NCBI GenBank assembly: GCA_014378285.1
Contig: JACMNZ010000253.1
Coordinates: 1 to 8,924 of the forward strand
Source of the DNA: Pseudopedobacter sp.
Lineage (GTDB): Bacteria; Bacteroidota; Bacteroidia; Sphingobacteriales; Sphingobacteriaceae
Direction: 5' to 3'
DNA length: 8,924 bases
Shown here in pieces: positions 1-5,968 of this stretch. How positions within the stretch are numbered: the stretch's first letter is position 1; each line of letters begins with the position of its first letter. Below the pieces are notes generated by a model. The model saw only the letters and a list, made by a program, of their open reading frames with translations, searched no databases and had not been told where the DNA came from. Made by a program: the position numbers and the translations under genes.

Positions 1-323
1 ACTTTTCTTGATCCTTCAGATTTATATTTGATTTCGGTGGTATTGTCCTTAACTGCTTTAAAGTCAATTTCAGAAACGTAAATATAACCTGATGTCCAAT
101 TAATACCTGTTGGGACAGCGTTAGTTGTAACGGAGGTACTAAAGGTTTGTATATCCGAAATACTTGTTGTTTTTACCACTCCTGAGTTTAATGCATTAAA
201 TTGGAGAGATAATTTTCCCGTATCAGAATTACTGGTCTTTTTACAAGAAACCAATATAGTAACTGCCAGCAAAACAAAAGATATACTCTTAAGGATATTG
301 CAAATTGAATTTTTTCTTTTCAT
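1..323 (-). CDS. Putative lipoprotein of unknown function, N-terminal part (cut by window edge)
   Basis: Reading from the ATG at 323 toward the left edge gives 107 open codons with no stop, so the gene continues outside the window. The protein begins MKRKNSICNILKSI, followed by a hydrophobic stretch and a lipobox-like LVSC with the cysteine at residue 27, then CKKTSNSD. This is a signal peptidase II type signal, so the mature protein is probably lipid-anchored in the periplasm or outer membrane. The visible mature part (residues 28-107) is rich in Ser, Thr, Asn and Val, with alternating hydrophobic residues (for example SGYIYVSEIDFKAV), which suggests beta strands. I do not recognise the family. 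It lies on the same strand as the amidohydrolase pair but beyond their terminator, so it is probably a separate unit. No Shine-Dalgarno is visible before the ATG. That it is a real gene is fairly sure, from the classic lipoprotein signal and the uninterrupted frame. Confidence 0.8.
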   Translation of the reverse strand, partial: MKRKNSICNILKSISFVLLAVTILVSCKKTSNSDTGKLSLQFNALNSGVVKTTSISDIQTFSTSVTTNAVPTGINWTSGYIYVSEIDFKAVKDNTTEIKYKSEGSRK

Positions 324-363
324 GATTCTTAATTTTTAATAATTAATGTACTTAAACGATTAA

Positions 364-378
364 ACCTTTTTAAAAGGT
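364..378. repeat. Short perfect palindrome upstream of the lipoprotein gene
   Basis: ACCTTTT and AAAAGGT are separated by a single T. The site lies 41 bases upstream of the lipoprotein ATG. Its symmetry would suit a dimeric regulator, or it may be chance in AT-rich DNA. No T-run suitable for a terminator follows it on either strand. Confidence 0.3.
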
Positions 379-446
379 GTATTTCTTAAAATAATAATTA
401 AATGATCGATTTGAATTATTACCAATTAGTATGCCATAATTAAAAA

Positions 447-454
447 CAAATTTA
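447..454 (-). promoter_or_regulatory. Candidate -7 box for the lipoprotein gene
   Basis: On the minus strand this reads TAAATTTG, a full match to the Bacteroidota -7 consensus TAnnTTTG. No convincing TTTG at the expected -33 spacing was found. It would imply a 5' untranslated region of roughly 120 bases. One such match can occur by chance in 240 bases of AT-rich DNA, so this is weak. Confidence 0.25.
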
Positions 455-560
455 AGATAGAAATACCAACTAGCGTAAGCCTTAGTGCCAAAGCCTAACT
501 TTTGCTTCTTAAAGAATTTTAAACTGTTTATGATTATTTGAATATTAGTTATAGTTCAAA

Positions 561-595
561 TAAAAACTCCCTGAAAAATTAATTCTCAGGGAGTT
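561..595 (-). terminator. Intrinsic terminator ending the amidohydrolase unit
   Basis: Perfect 10-base arms AACTCCCTGA (565-574) and TCAGGGAGTT (586-595) enclose an 11-base loop. Read on the minus strand, the second arm runs straight into TTTTTA. This is the geometry of an intrinsic terminator for transcription coming from the amidohydrolase genes. It lies about 130 bases beyond their last stop codon, before the lipoprotein gene. Confidence 0.8.
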
Positions 596-627
596 AAAAT
601 GGGTTAACCTTTATAGCTAAACCTGGC

Positions 628-704
628 TGGCAGCGGTATCCTTTTATGGTTTGTTTTTGACAAACTGTAAAAGATTTAGCAGAAGACGGGGCTATCGGCT
701 GCCA
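628..704 (-). repeat. Nested imperfect inverted repeat in the 3' trailer (possible structured RNA or dispersed repeat)
   Basis: Several paired segments are nested around one centre. TGGCAGC (628-634) pairs with GCTGCCA (698-704). GGTA (635-638) pairs with TATC (693-696), including one G-T. CTTTTA (641-646) pairs with TAAAAG (668-673). GTTTGT (649-654) pairs with ACAAAC (660-665) around a five-base loop. The 3' side has an unpaired stretch at about 676-692. The element lies in the untranslated trailer of the minus-strand unit, ahead of its terminator, and is richer in G+C than the surrounding DNA. It could be a structured RNA, a trailer stabiliser or a small dispersed palindromic element. The pairing is read directly; the function is unknown. 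Confidence 0.5.
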
Positions 705-728
705 AATGCAATACCTTTGTTTTTCTGA

Positions 729-2027
729 TTAATCTGCTTTTATACCATATTTATCAGCGTACTTTTTATACAATTGTTTTTGAACGTTGTTTAAATCAAT
801 CATTCTACCTTGTATAAAAGCGCCTTCAATATTGTTGGTTCTCATATCTAAAGCATCGCCAGAAGAGATAACAATGTTGGCATCTTTACCAACTTCTAAA
901 GTCCCGGTGATATTATCAATCCCTAAAATTTTGGCGGTATTTGAAGTGATTAACGCCAAAGCTTCTTCTTTGCTTAAACCGTAAGCAGCCGCAGTTCCGG
1001 CCATAAAAGGAAGGTTTCTTTCTTGCCAATAACCTTCCACGCTCATGGCTATTAATAAACCTGCATCATGTAATATCTTTGCATTTTTATAGGGTAAATA
1101 AACATCGTCGTCATCATTATCTGGTAAAGAATGACTTTGATACATGATAATTGGAACGTTATTTTCTTTTAAAAAACCAGTAATTTCTACTGCTTCTTGT
1201 GCGCCAACTAAAACCGGAGTGATGCCAAATTCCTCGAAAAACTTGACGGCTGTGATGATGTCTTTTTGCTTATCAACATTTACAAAGGCTTTTTTTGAAC
1301 CATTAAATAAACCTCTCATAGCTTCAAATCTAGCGTTAGAAGTTTCTTGCTTCGCAACATCGGCGTAAGCCCTAGCTTCTGAAAAATAAGTTTTTAAATC
1401 TGCTAATTGTTTTTGGTAGCGCTGTTTTTGTTGTTCTTCCGTTACGCCACCAGCTCTTCTTCCTATTCTTACAGTAGAAGATGGCCAATTGAAATGAATA
1501 GCCATATCTTTTTTGTAAGCGGCATCTTCCCAATTCCAAGCATCCAATTGTACTACTGAAGAAGTTCCTGAAACTAAACCTCCTTCTGGCGTTGGTTGCG
1601 AAAACAAAATCCCGTTAGAACGAACGGTAGGAATGATTCTGGATTCTGTATTGTAAGCAATAAGCGATCTTACGTGAGGATTAATTGTACCGGTTTCTTG
1701 CGCATCTAAAGTTGCCCTTACAGATTCTACTTCCACTAAACCCATTTGATTTACAGGAGCAATAAAACCCGGATAAATTTGTTTGCCTTGCGCTTGCACC
1801 ACCATCATATTTTGCGGTTGCGCATTACCTTCTTGTACGGAGGTAATTTTACCGTTAGTAAAAATAATGGTTCCGTTTTCTATTACCTTTCCGTTACCAA
1901 TATGAATTGTGCCGCCAACAATGGCAATGGTTTGGTTTTGTGGTTTAGCCGGAGAAATAGTTGCTTGTGCAAAAGTTGCCGTAGTGGCAAAACAAATTGC
2001 AAAGCATTGATATATAAAATTTTTCAT
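729..2027 (-). CDS. Secreted amidohydrolase-like protein lacking the HxH metal motif
   Basis: The protein has 432 residues. The start at 2027 is chosen because MKNFIYQCFAICFATTATFA is a good signal peptide (likely cleavage after residue 20), and because this start leaves a 23-base gap after the upstream gene; an in-frame ATG at 2096 would overlap that gene and put 23 polar residues before the signal. The layout is that of the imidazolonepropionase-like amidohydrolase superfamily. It has an N-terminal composite beta domain (about 35-85), a barrel region, and the C-terminal return motif near 362-388 (TSNTAKILGIDNITGTLEVG, then KDANIV). At residues 85-98, where active members read PGxID.H.H, this protein has YPGFIAPVNQMGLV, so the metal-binding HxH is absent. 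An acidic run DNDDDD (303-308) is unexplained. It probably acts in the periplasm or at the surface with the upstream gene product, either as a non-catalytic partner or with different chemistry; the substrate is unknown. Family assignment is firm, activity is not. Confidence 0.88.
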   Translation of the reverse strand: MKNFIYQCFAICFATTATFAQATISPAKPQNQTIAIVGGTIHIGNGKVIENGTIIFTNGKITSVQEGNAQPQNMMVVQAQGKQIYPGFIAPVNQMGLVEVESVRATLDAQETGTINPHVRSLIAYNTESRIIPTVRSNGILFSQPTPEGGLVSGTSSVVQLDAWNWEDAAYKKDMAIHFNWPSSTVRIGRRAGGVTEEQQKQRYQKQLADLKTYFSEARAYADVAKQETSNARFEAMRGLFNGSKKAFVNVDKQKDIITAVKFFEEFGITPVLVGAQEAVEITGFLKENNVPIIMYQSHSLPDNDDDDVYLPYKNAKILHDAGLLIAMSVEGYWQERNLPFMAGTAAAYGLSKEEALALITSNTAKILGIDNITGTLEVGKDANIVISSGDALDMRTNNIEGAFIQGRMIDLNNVQKQLYKKYADKYGIKAD

Positions 2028-2050
2028 GTTTTTACGATTTAAACTGCCAA

Positions 2051-5000
2051 TTAATGTGCGTGAATTGCTGAATAATTTTCTTCCATGGTATCGCAAGTAT
2101 TTAAGCTTGGTTTAACATAAGAAGGACGTTGAGTCTTAGAACCTACATTTTTAGAGTCGATCATTTTTTGTATTAAACGAGCTTCTTCTGCCTTCAGTTC
2201 CTTTTGTTTTTGCGCATCATTATCTATGTCCCAATATTTAACGCCATCAACAAAAGTTTTCTCTGCCCTAGCGTAAATCGATAATGGATTATCAGACCAA
2301 AGCACTAAATCGGCATCTTTACCAATCTTTACGCTACCCACTTTATTTTCTATATGTAGCATTTTAGCAGGATTTAAAGTCACAAATTTAAAGGCCTCTT
2401 CTTCGCTAACATTGCCATATTTTACTGCTTTACCTGCTTCTTGGTTTAATCTTCTAGCCATTTCTGCATCATCAGAATTGAAAGCGGTTAACACGCCAAC
2501 ATCATGCATAATTTTTCCGTTGTAGGGGATAGCATCCCAAACTTCCATTTTATAAGCCCACCAATCTGCAAAGGTAGAACCTGCAATACCTCGTTTAGCC
2601 ATTTTATCGGCAACTTTATAACCCTCTAAAATATGTGTGAATGTGTTTATTTTGAAACCTAATGTATCTGCAACATGCATTAACATATTAATTTCTGATT
2701 GTACATAAGAGTGGCAAGTAATGTGGCGGGTATCGTTTAAGATTTCTACCAATGCATCTAATTCTAAATCTTTTCTTGGTTGGGTTAAACCCGATTTATT
2801 TTTTGTGCCGTTATAGGCTGTCCAGTCTTTTTGATATTCCTTTGCCCTAGTAAAGGCATCTATAAAAACCTGTTGTACTCCCATTCGGGTTTGTGGGAAA
2901 CGAATGCTATTATATTCGCCCCAGTTACTCTGTTTCACATTTTCGCCCAAGGCAAACTTGATAAAGCCTTCCCAGTTAGCAAACTTTAATTCTTCTGGCG
3001 TTTTGCCCCAACGAGTTTTAATTAATTGCGTTTGCCCCCCAATTGGATTTGCAGAGCCATGTAATAAATGCGTCGTAGTAACACCACCAGCCAATTGACG
3101 ATATATATTGATGTCCTCAGAATCTAAAACATCTCCAATCCTAACTTCAGAAGTCACTGCTTGCGTACCTTCATTTACGCCATTGCTAATGGCAATGTGT
3201 GAATGTTCATCAATTATTCCTGGAGTTAAATGTTTACCAGTAGCGTCAACCACTTTTGCACTACCTGCAGATAAATTTTTTCCAATGGCTTTTATCTTTC
3301 CGTTTTCAATCAGCACATCTGTATTTTTAACAATACCATCTTTTTCGTTTGTCCAAACGGTAGCATTTTTAAACAAAACAGTTTCTTGTTTCGGGATTTC
3401 TATATTTCCATTTGCAGTAAATGGATAAATAATATTACCAAGAATTACCGGTTCTTTTGGCTCTTCCTTTTTATCTTTTTCTTTGAACGGAGCTGTTAAA
3501 GTAGCAGTAAAATTAGAAGATGTTCCATCGTTTAATACTGCATCCCCTTTTAAAATTGTTGGATTAGTTTTGTCTAAATATCCCGTTAAACGGATATCGC
3601 CAACAGGCTTTTTCTTTAAATCGAAATAGGCGCTAATTAAATCTCCATTACGGGTAAAAGTTCCTTTAGTTTTAACACTATCAGCACCAGTTCTTTCTAT
3701 ATTGATATCGTAACTGCCTATGCTACCACCAATTTTCATTATTAAACTTCCAACACCACCAATTACCAGGCTATAATCGCCACGTAAATCTTTCACGTCC
3801 ATTTGTGAAACAATGTATTTTTTTCCCTGAGTCCAGTTTTCGTAAATGATATTTCCTTTTTTGAAAAGAGAATCGGAAGTAATTAAAAAGTTTGCCTCTT
3901 TTCCTTTGGTGATAGAACCCACCATATTATCTATTCCCAACATCTTTGCTGGAATTTCCGTCAAGGATTTTAAAGCTTGTTTTTGCGATAAACCATTATC
4001 GATTGCGGCTTTTAACTTTATCCAAAAATCTTTAGGGTTTTCCAAATCCGAAGCTGTAATGGCAAATTCTATCCCTGCTTTTTCTAGTCTAGCTGGGTTT
4101 GTAGGTGCCAATTCCCAATTCTTCATCTGGGTATAAGTTACTGCACTTGCATCTGCTGGGTCTTCTACGTCAAAAGCTTTTGGGAAATTGATTGGGATGA
4201 TGAATTTTGCACCAGTTGCTTTTATAGCTTCTATCCTTTGATATTCATCTCCACCGGATTTAAAAATATATTGTTTACCAAACTCCTTAGCAATTTTATT
4301 GGCCCTTAAAACATTCTCCCAATCACTAACTTCAAAAATTTGAGGCAAGCTTTGTTGCTGATTAAACTCTTGTAAAGAAATGTTGTATTCTTTATTTTGT
4401 TTCTTATACCAATTGGCATCTAAATATGTTTGCCTTAATAATGCGATTGCTCCCATCAAAGAACTTGGATAATCTGTTTTTGCTGTGCCTTTATTAAAAG
4501 AATAATTAGCCGCAGTTTCTGCTTTTAAAACTGAAAGATTAGAACTTTCGTTATCAAGACTTACTGCCGCAGAAGTTCCTCTTGCAATGCCATCTGTAAT
4601 TATTGTATTTACTGCACCAAAACCGTTTTTCTTTAAATCTTCCGCTTTTTTTGCATCGATACTAAAAATAGTATTTGCATGCATTTCTGGTCTTATTGCT
4701 TCGTTCCAGTTATATGCGCCATTTTTAGTAGAAGTAAAAATGGGATTGCTACCTCTAAAACTAAAACTTTGTTTAGGCGTTTCTGGCAAACCGTAGGTAG
4801 AAAACGCATCTACCAAAGAAGGATAAATATATTTTCCTTTAACATCAATCACCACATAGCCTTTGGGGATAGTTATACCGGCGCCAACATTTTCAATTTT
4901 ATTGTTTTTGATTAGCAATACTCCATTATTGATGGCTTTATCTGCATCAACAATAATAGTGGCATTGATAAAAGCAAACTGACCTGTGCGATAATCTGCA

Positions 5001-5083
5001 GAACCATTTACAGGATAAGTTTCCTGAGCTTTTAGAAAGGAAGCAAATCCTGAAAGAAAGAATAAGAGTAATAATTTTTTCAT
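2051..5083 (-). CDS. Large secreted protein with two amidohydrolase units, C-terminal one apparently active
   Basis: The protein has 1010 residues and a clear signal peptide (MKKLLLLFFLSGFASFLKAQ, cleavage near 20). Unit one (about 35-430) has the amidohydrolase beta domain and the return motif (AKMLGIDNMVGSITKGKEAN, 379-398), but reads YPSLVDAFSTYGLPE at 87-101 where HxH is expected. A beta-strand-rich segment follows (about 433-535), then a charged linker KEKDKKEEPKEP. Unit two (about 565-955) is complete: PGIIDEHSHIAI with HSH at 627-629, GGVTTTHLLHG (666-676), H791 in ITCHSY, H817 in FTHILEG, D871 in NSDDAE and return motif LNPAKMLHIENKVGSVKIGK (903-922). These residues fit the metal and catalytic positions of imidazolonepropionase/prolidase-like amidohydrolases. 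The substrate cannot be told; a cyclic amide or a peptide-like bond is plausible. Most single-unit relatives are 400-450 residues, so this looks like a duplication and fusion. It precedes the 432-residue partner by 23 bases and is very likely co-transcribed with it. Confidence 0.9.
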   Translation of the reverse strand: MKKLLLLFFLSGFASFLKAQETYPVNGSADYRTGQFAFINATIIVDADKAINNGVLLIKNNKIENVGAGITIPKGYVVIDVKGKYIYPSLVDAFSTYGLPETPKQSFSFRGSNPIFTSTKNGAYNWNEAIRPEMHANTIFSIDAKKAEDLKKNGFGAVNTIITDGIARGTSAAVSLDNESSNLSVLKAETAANYSFNKGTAKTDYPSSLMGAIALLRQTYLDANWYKKQNKEYNISLQEFNQQQSLPQIFEVSDWENVLRANKIAKEFGKQYIFKSGGDEYQRIEAIKATGAKFIIPINFPKAFDVEDPADASAVTYTQMKNWELAPTNPARLEKAGIEFAITASDLENPKDFWIKLKAAIDNGLSQKQALKSLTEIPAKMLGIDNMVGSITKGKEANFLITSDSLFKKGNIIYENWTQGKKYIVSQMDVKDLRGDYSLVIGGVGSLIMKIGGSIGSYDINIERTGADSVKTKGTFTRNGDLISAYFDLKKKPVGDIRLTGYLDKTNPTILKGDAVLNDGTSSNFTATLTAPFKEKDKKEEPKEPVILGNIIYPFTANGNIEIPKQETVLFKNATVWTNEKDGIVKNTDVLIENGKIKAIGKNLSAGSAKVVDATGKHLTPGIIDEHSHIAISNGVNEGTQAVTSEVRIGDVLDSEDINIYRQLAGGVTTTHLLHGSANPIGGQTQLIKTRWGKTPEELKFANWEGFIKFALGENVKQSNWGEYNSIRFPQTRMGVQQVFIDAFTRAKEYQKDWTAYNGTKNKSGLTQPRKDLELDALVEILNDTRHITCHSYVQSEINMLMHVADTLGFKINTFTHILEGYKVADKMAKRGIAGSTFADWWAYKMEVWDAIPYNGKIMHDVGVLTAFNSDDAEMARRLNQEAGKAVKYGNVSEEEAFKFVTLNPAKMLHIENKVGSVKIGKDADLVLWSDNPLSIYARAEKTFVDGVKYWDIDNDAQKQKELKAEEARLIQKMIDSKNVGSKTQRPSYVKPSLNTCDTMEENYSAIHAH

Positions 5084-5121
5084 ACAAAAAGGGTTTAAAT
5101 TTTAAATCTAAAAAGTTTTAA

Positions 5122-5139
5122 TTTAATTACTTAATTAAA
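5122..5139. repeat. AT-only palindrome upstream of the large amidohydrolase gene
   Basis: TTTAATTA and TAATTAAA are perfect inverted copies separated by CT, centred about 47 bases upstream of the large amidohydrolase start. The position would suit an operator, but pure A+T palindromes arise easily in DNA of this composition. I saw no convincing promoter for the minus-strand unit in 5084-5308; the nearest is a TAGATTTT around 5161-5168 on the minus strand. Confidence 0.2.
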
Positions 5140-5248
5140 CATGTAATTTTTTTGTGCGATAAAAAATCTAATTTGTATTCTTTTTCGTTATTGAAATGAG
5201 TGTTATTTAAAATATAATTTATTATTATTTTTGAGTGAGGTTGAGTTA

Positions 5249-5280
5249 AGCGGTTTGTAAAATTACAGACCGCTTTTTTT
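5249..5280 (+). terminator. Strong plus-strand terminator hairpin with no gene before it
   Basis: AGCGGTTTGTA (5249-5259) pairs with TACAGACCGCT (5264-5274) over 11 base pairs, including one G-T, around the tetraloop AAAT. It is followed by a T-run to 5280. On the minus strand no T-run follows, so it is directional. The plus strand before it (5084-5248) has no recognisable gene, and the next gene starts at 5309. It may end a small RNA, stop antisense transcription into the intergenic space, or be left over from a rearrangement. Confidence 0.75.
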
Positions 5281-5284
5281 GTGT

Positions 5285-5292
5285 TATATTTG
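5285..5292 (+). promoter_or_regulatory. Candidate -7 box for the four-helix membrane protein gene
   Basis: TATATTTG matches the Bacteroidota -7 consensus TAnnTTTG in every fixed position and ends 16 bases before the ATG at 5309. This predicts a start of transcription near 5297-5300 and a very short 5' leader. No good TTTG is present at -33; that region falls inside the 5249-5280 hairpin. Confidence 0.45.
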
Positions 5293-5308
5293 CTAAAAAT
5301 TAAATTAT

Positions 5309-5737
5309 ATGTACACCGGTTTACTTCATTTACACTCATTTTTAAGATACATTGTCTTAATATTAGTCCTATTATCCATCTTTCAAGCTGTTACAGCAGG
5401 GAACAAGCCTTACACGGCCACCAACAAAAAAATAAATCTTTTTGCGTTAATTTCTGCACATACTCAATTATTGATTGGCTTGGTTTTATACTTCATCAGC
5501 CCAAATGTAGATTTTAAACAAATGAGCAATCCAGCTTATAGATACTGGAATGTAGAACATATTACCATGATGATTTTGGCTATCATCCTAATTACAATCG
5601 GTTATTCAAAATCTAAAAAAGCAATTGAAGCTAAGGCAAAACATAGGGCAATTTATATTTATTATACAATTGCTATCGTAATTGTATTGTTGGCTATCTT
5701 ATCAATGCCGGCAGGTTATCCAAAGTGGACTGTATAA
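5309..5737 (+). CDS. Small four-helix membrane protein, possibly heme-binding
   Basis: The protein has 142 residues and four predicted membrane helices: about 12-30, 45-63, 84-100 and 115-133. Histidines lie at or near helix ends: H7 and H9 (LHLHSFLRY), H51 (SAHTQLLIG), H84 (WNVEHITMM) and H112 (KHRAIY). The loops are short, with lysines at 33-41 and 101-111. The C-terminus is PAGYPKWTV. The histidine placement resembles small cytochrome-b-like membrane proteins, and proteins of this shape are known in Bacteroidota, but ligand roles are only inferred and no biochemical function can be assigned. There is no separate signal peptide. The start is set by the ATG behind the TATATTTG box; no Shine-Dalgarno is visible. 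The gene stands alone: it diverges from the amidohydrolase unit and is separated by 66 bases from the trp leader peptide. No clear terminator follows it, so some read-through into the trp leader is possible. Confidence 0.85.
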   Translation: MYTGLLHLHSFLRYIVLILVLLSIFQAVTAGNKPYTATNKKINLFALISAHTQLLIGLVLYFISPNVDFKQMSNPAYRYWNVEHITMMILAIILITIGYSKSKKAIEAKAKHRAIYIYYTIAIVIVLLAILSMPAGYPKWTV

Positions 5738-5766
5738 AGTTTTGATTAATTATTTTTCATAAAAAA

Positions 5767-5796
5767 TTTCAAAAGTCATTTTTCTTTATATTTTTG
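5767..5796 (+). promoter_or_regulatory. Candidate promoter of the trp operon
   Basis: TATTTTTG at 5789-5796 fits the Bacteroidota -7 consensus TAnnTTTG. TTTC at 5767-5770, 18 bases upstream, is a near match to the -33 TTTG. Transcription would begin about 4-8 bases after the box, at roughly 5800-5804, immediately at the leader AUG (5804). The match to the consensus is read directly; the start point is inferred. Confidence 0.5.
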
Positions 5797-5803
5797 TGTC
5801 ATA

Positions 5804-5881
5804 ATGAATAATAATAGCAATACAATAAAAGCGTGGTGGCACAATAAAAGTATAGCCTCGGTAACCTTATTTGTATTTTAA
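5804..5881 (+). CDS. trpL: Trp operon leader peptide
   Basis: This is a 25-codon frame from ATG to TAA. It begins MNNNSNTIKAWWHNKS and ends TLFVF, with two adjacent TGG codons at positions 11 and 12 (5834-5839). Trp is rare, so a tandem pair in a tiny frame directly before trpE is the hallmark of a leader peptide for ribosome-mediated attenuation. The frame ends 31 bases before the terminator stem and overlaps the 5' arm of the proposed antiterminator. A ribosome waiting at the Trp codons would leave 5858-5874 free, while one reaching the stop would cover part of it. The peptide itself probably has no function. No Shine-Dalgarno is visible; the AUG may lie almost at the 5' end of the mRNA. 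No other start codon fits the frame. Confidence 0.88.
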   Translation: MNNNSNTIKAWWHNKSIASVTLFVF

Positions 5882-5918
5882 AAAGAATTTAATCCAAACC
5901 TAAACAAATATGACCCGA
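5858..5918 (+). promoter_or_regulatory. Antiterminator pairing of the trp attenuator
   Basis: TATTTGT (5868-5874) is fully complementary to ACAAATA (5904-5910). Just outside it, TCGGT (5858-5862) can pair with ACCCGA (5913-5918) with one bulged C. Together they form an interrupted stem of about 12 pairs that takes up six of the eight bases of the terminator's 5' arm, so the two structures exclude each other. The 5' side lies in the last codons of the leader peptide, about 20-35 bases beyond the Trp codons, as ribosome-stalling control requires. A pause hairpin involving the Trp codons is weak at best (GGC with GCC). Confidence 0.7.
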
Positions 5919-5941
5919 CGCTCAACACGTCGGGTTTTTTT
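5913..5941 (+). terminator. Trp attenuator terminator
   Basis: ACCCGACG (5913-5920) and CGTCGGGT (5928-5935) form a perfect eight-base-pair, GC-rich stem around a seven-base loop. A run of seven T ends at 5941. It lies between the leader peptide stop and the trpE start, 27 bases before the latter. The stem stands out sharply from the AT-rich surroundings. When Trp-tRNA is plentiful and the leader peptide is fully translated, this hairpin should end transcription before trpE. Confidence 0.92.
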
Positions 5942-5968
5942 ATGAATTAAATTTGATAATTAATAAAT

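Larger units (their letters stand above)
324..728. other. 405-base non-coding stretch between two minus-strand genes
   Basis: No convincing coding frame was seen. From right to left along the transcribed (minus) strand it holds: the 3' trailer of the amidohydrolase pair, with a nested hairpin element (628-704); a terminator hairpin (561-595); about 240 bases of AT-rich DNA with one TAnnTTTG match (447-454); and a short perfect palindrome (364-378) just upstream of the lipoprotein gene. Nothing else stands out in 379-560 beyond two nearby copies of AAGCCT. Confidence 0.6.

Noticed and set aside
2028..2096. Longer N-terminus for the 432-residue amidohydrolase-like protein
   Set aside because: It would add 23 polar residues before a clear signal peptide and overlap the upstream gene. 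The ATG at 2027 fits much better.
5084..5248. Small protein gene on the plus strand before the orphan terminator
   Set aside because: No plausible start and coding pattern was seen; stops are frequent and the sequence is almost entirely A+T.
5127..5339. Minus-strand frame of 70 codons
   Set aside because: It spans the terminator hairpin and the start of the membrane protein gene, has no recognisable motif, and its composition follows the AT-rich intergenic DNA.
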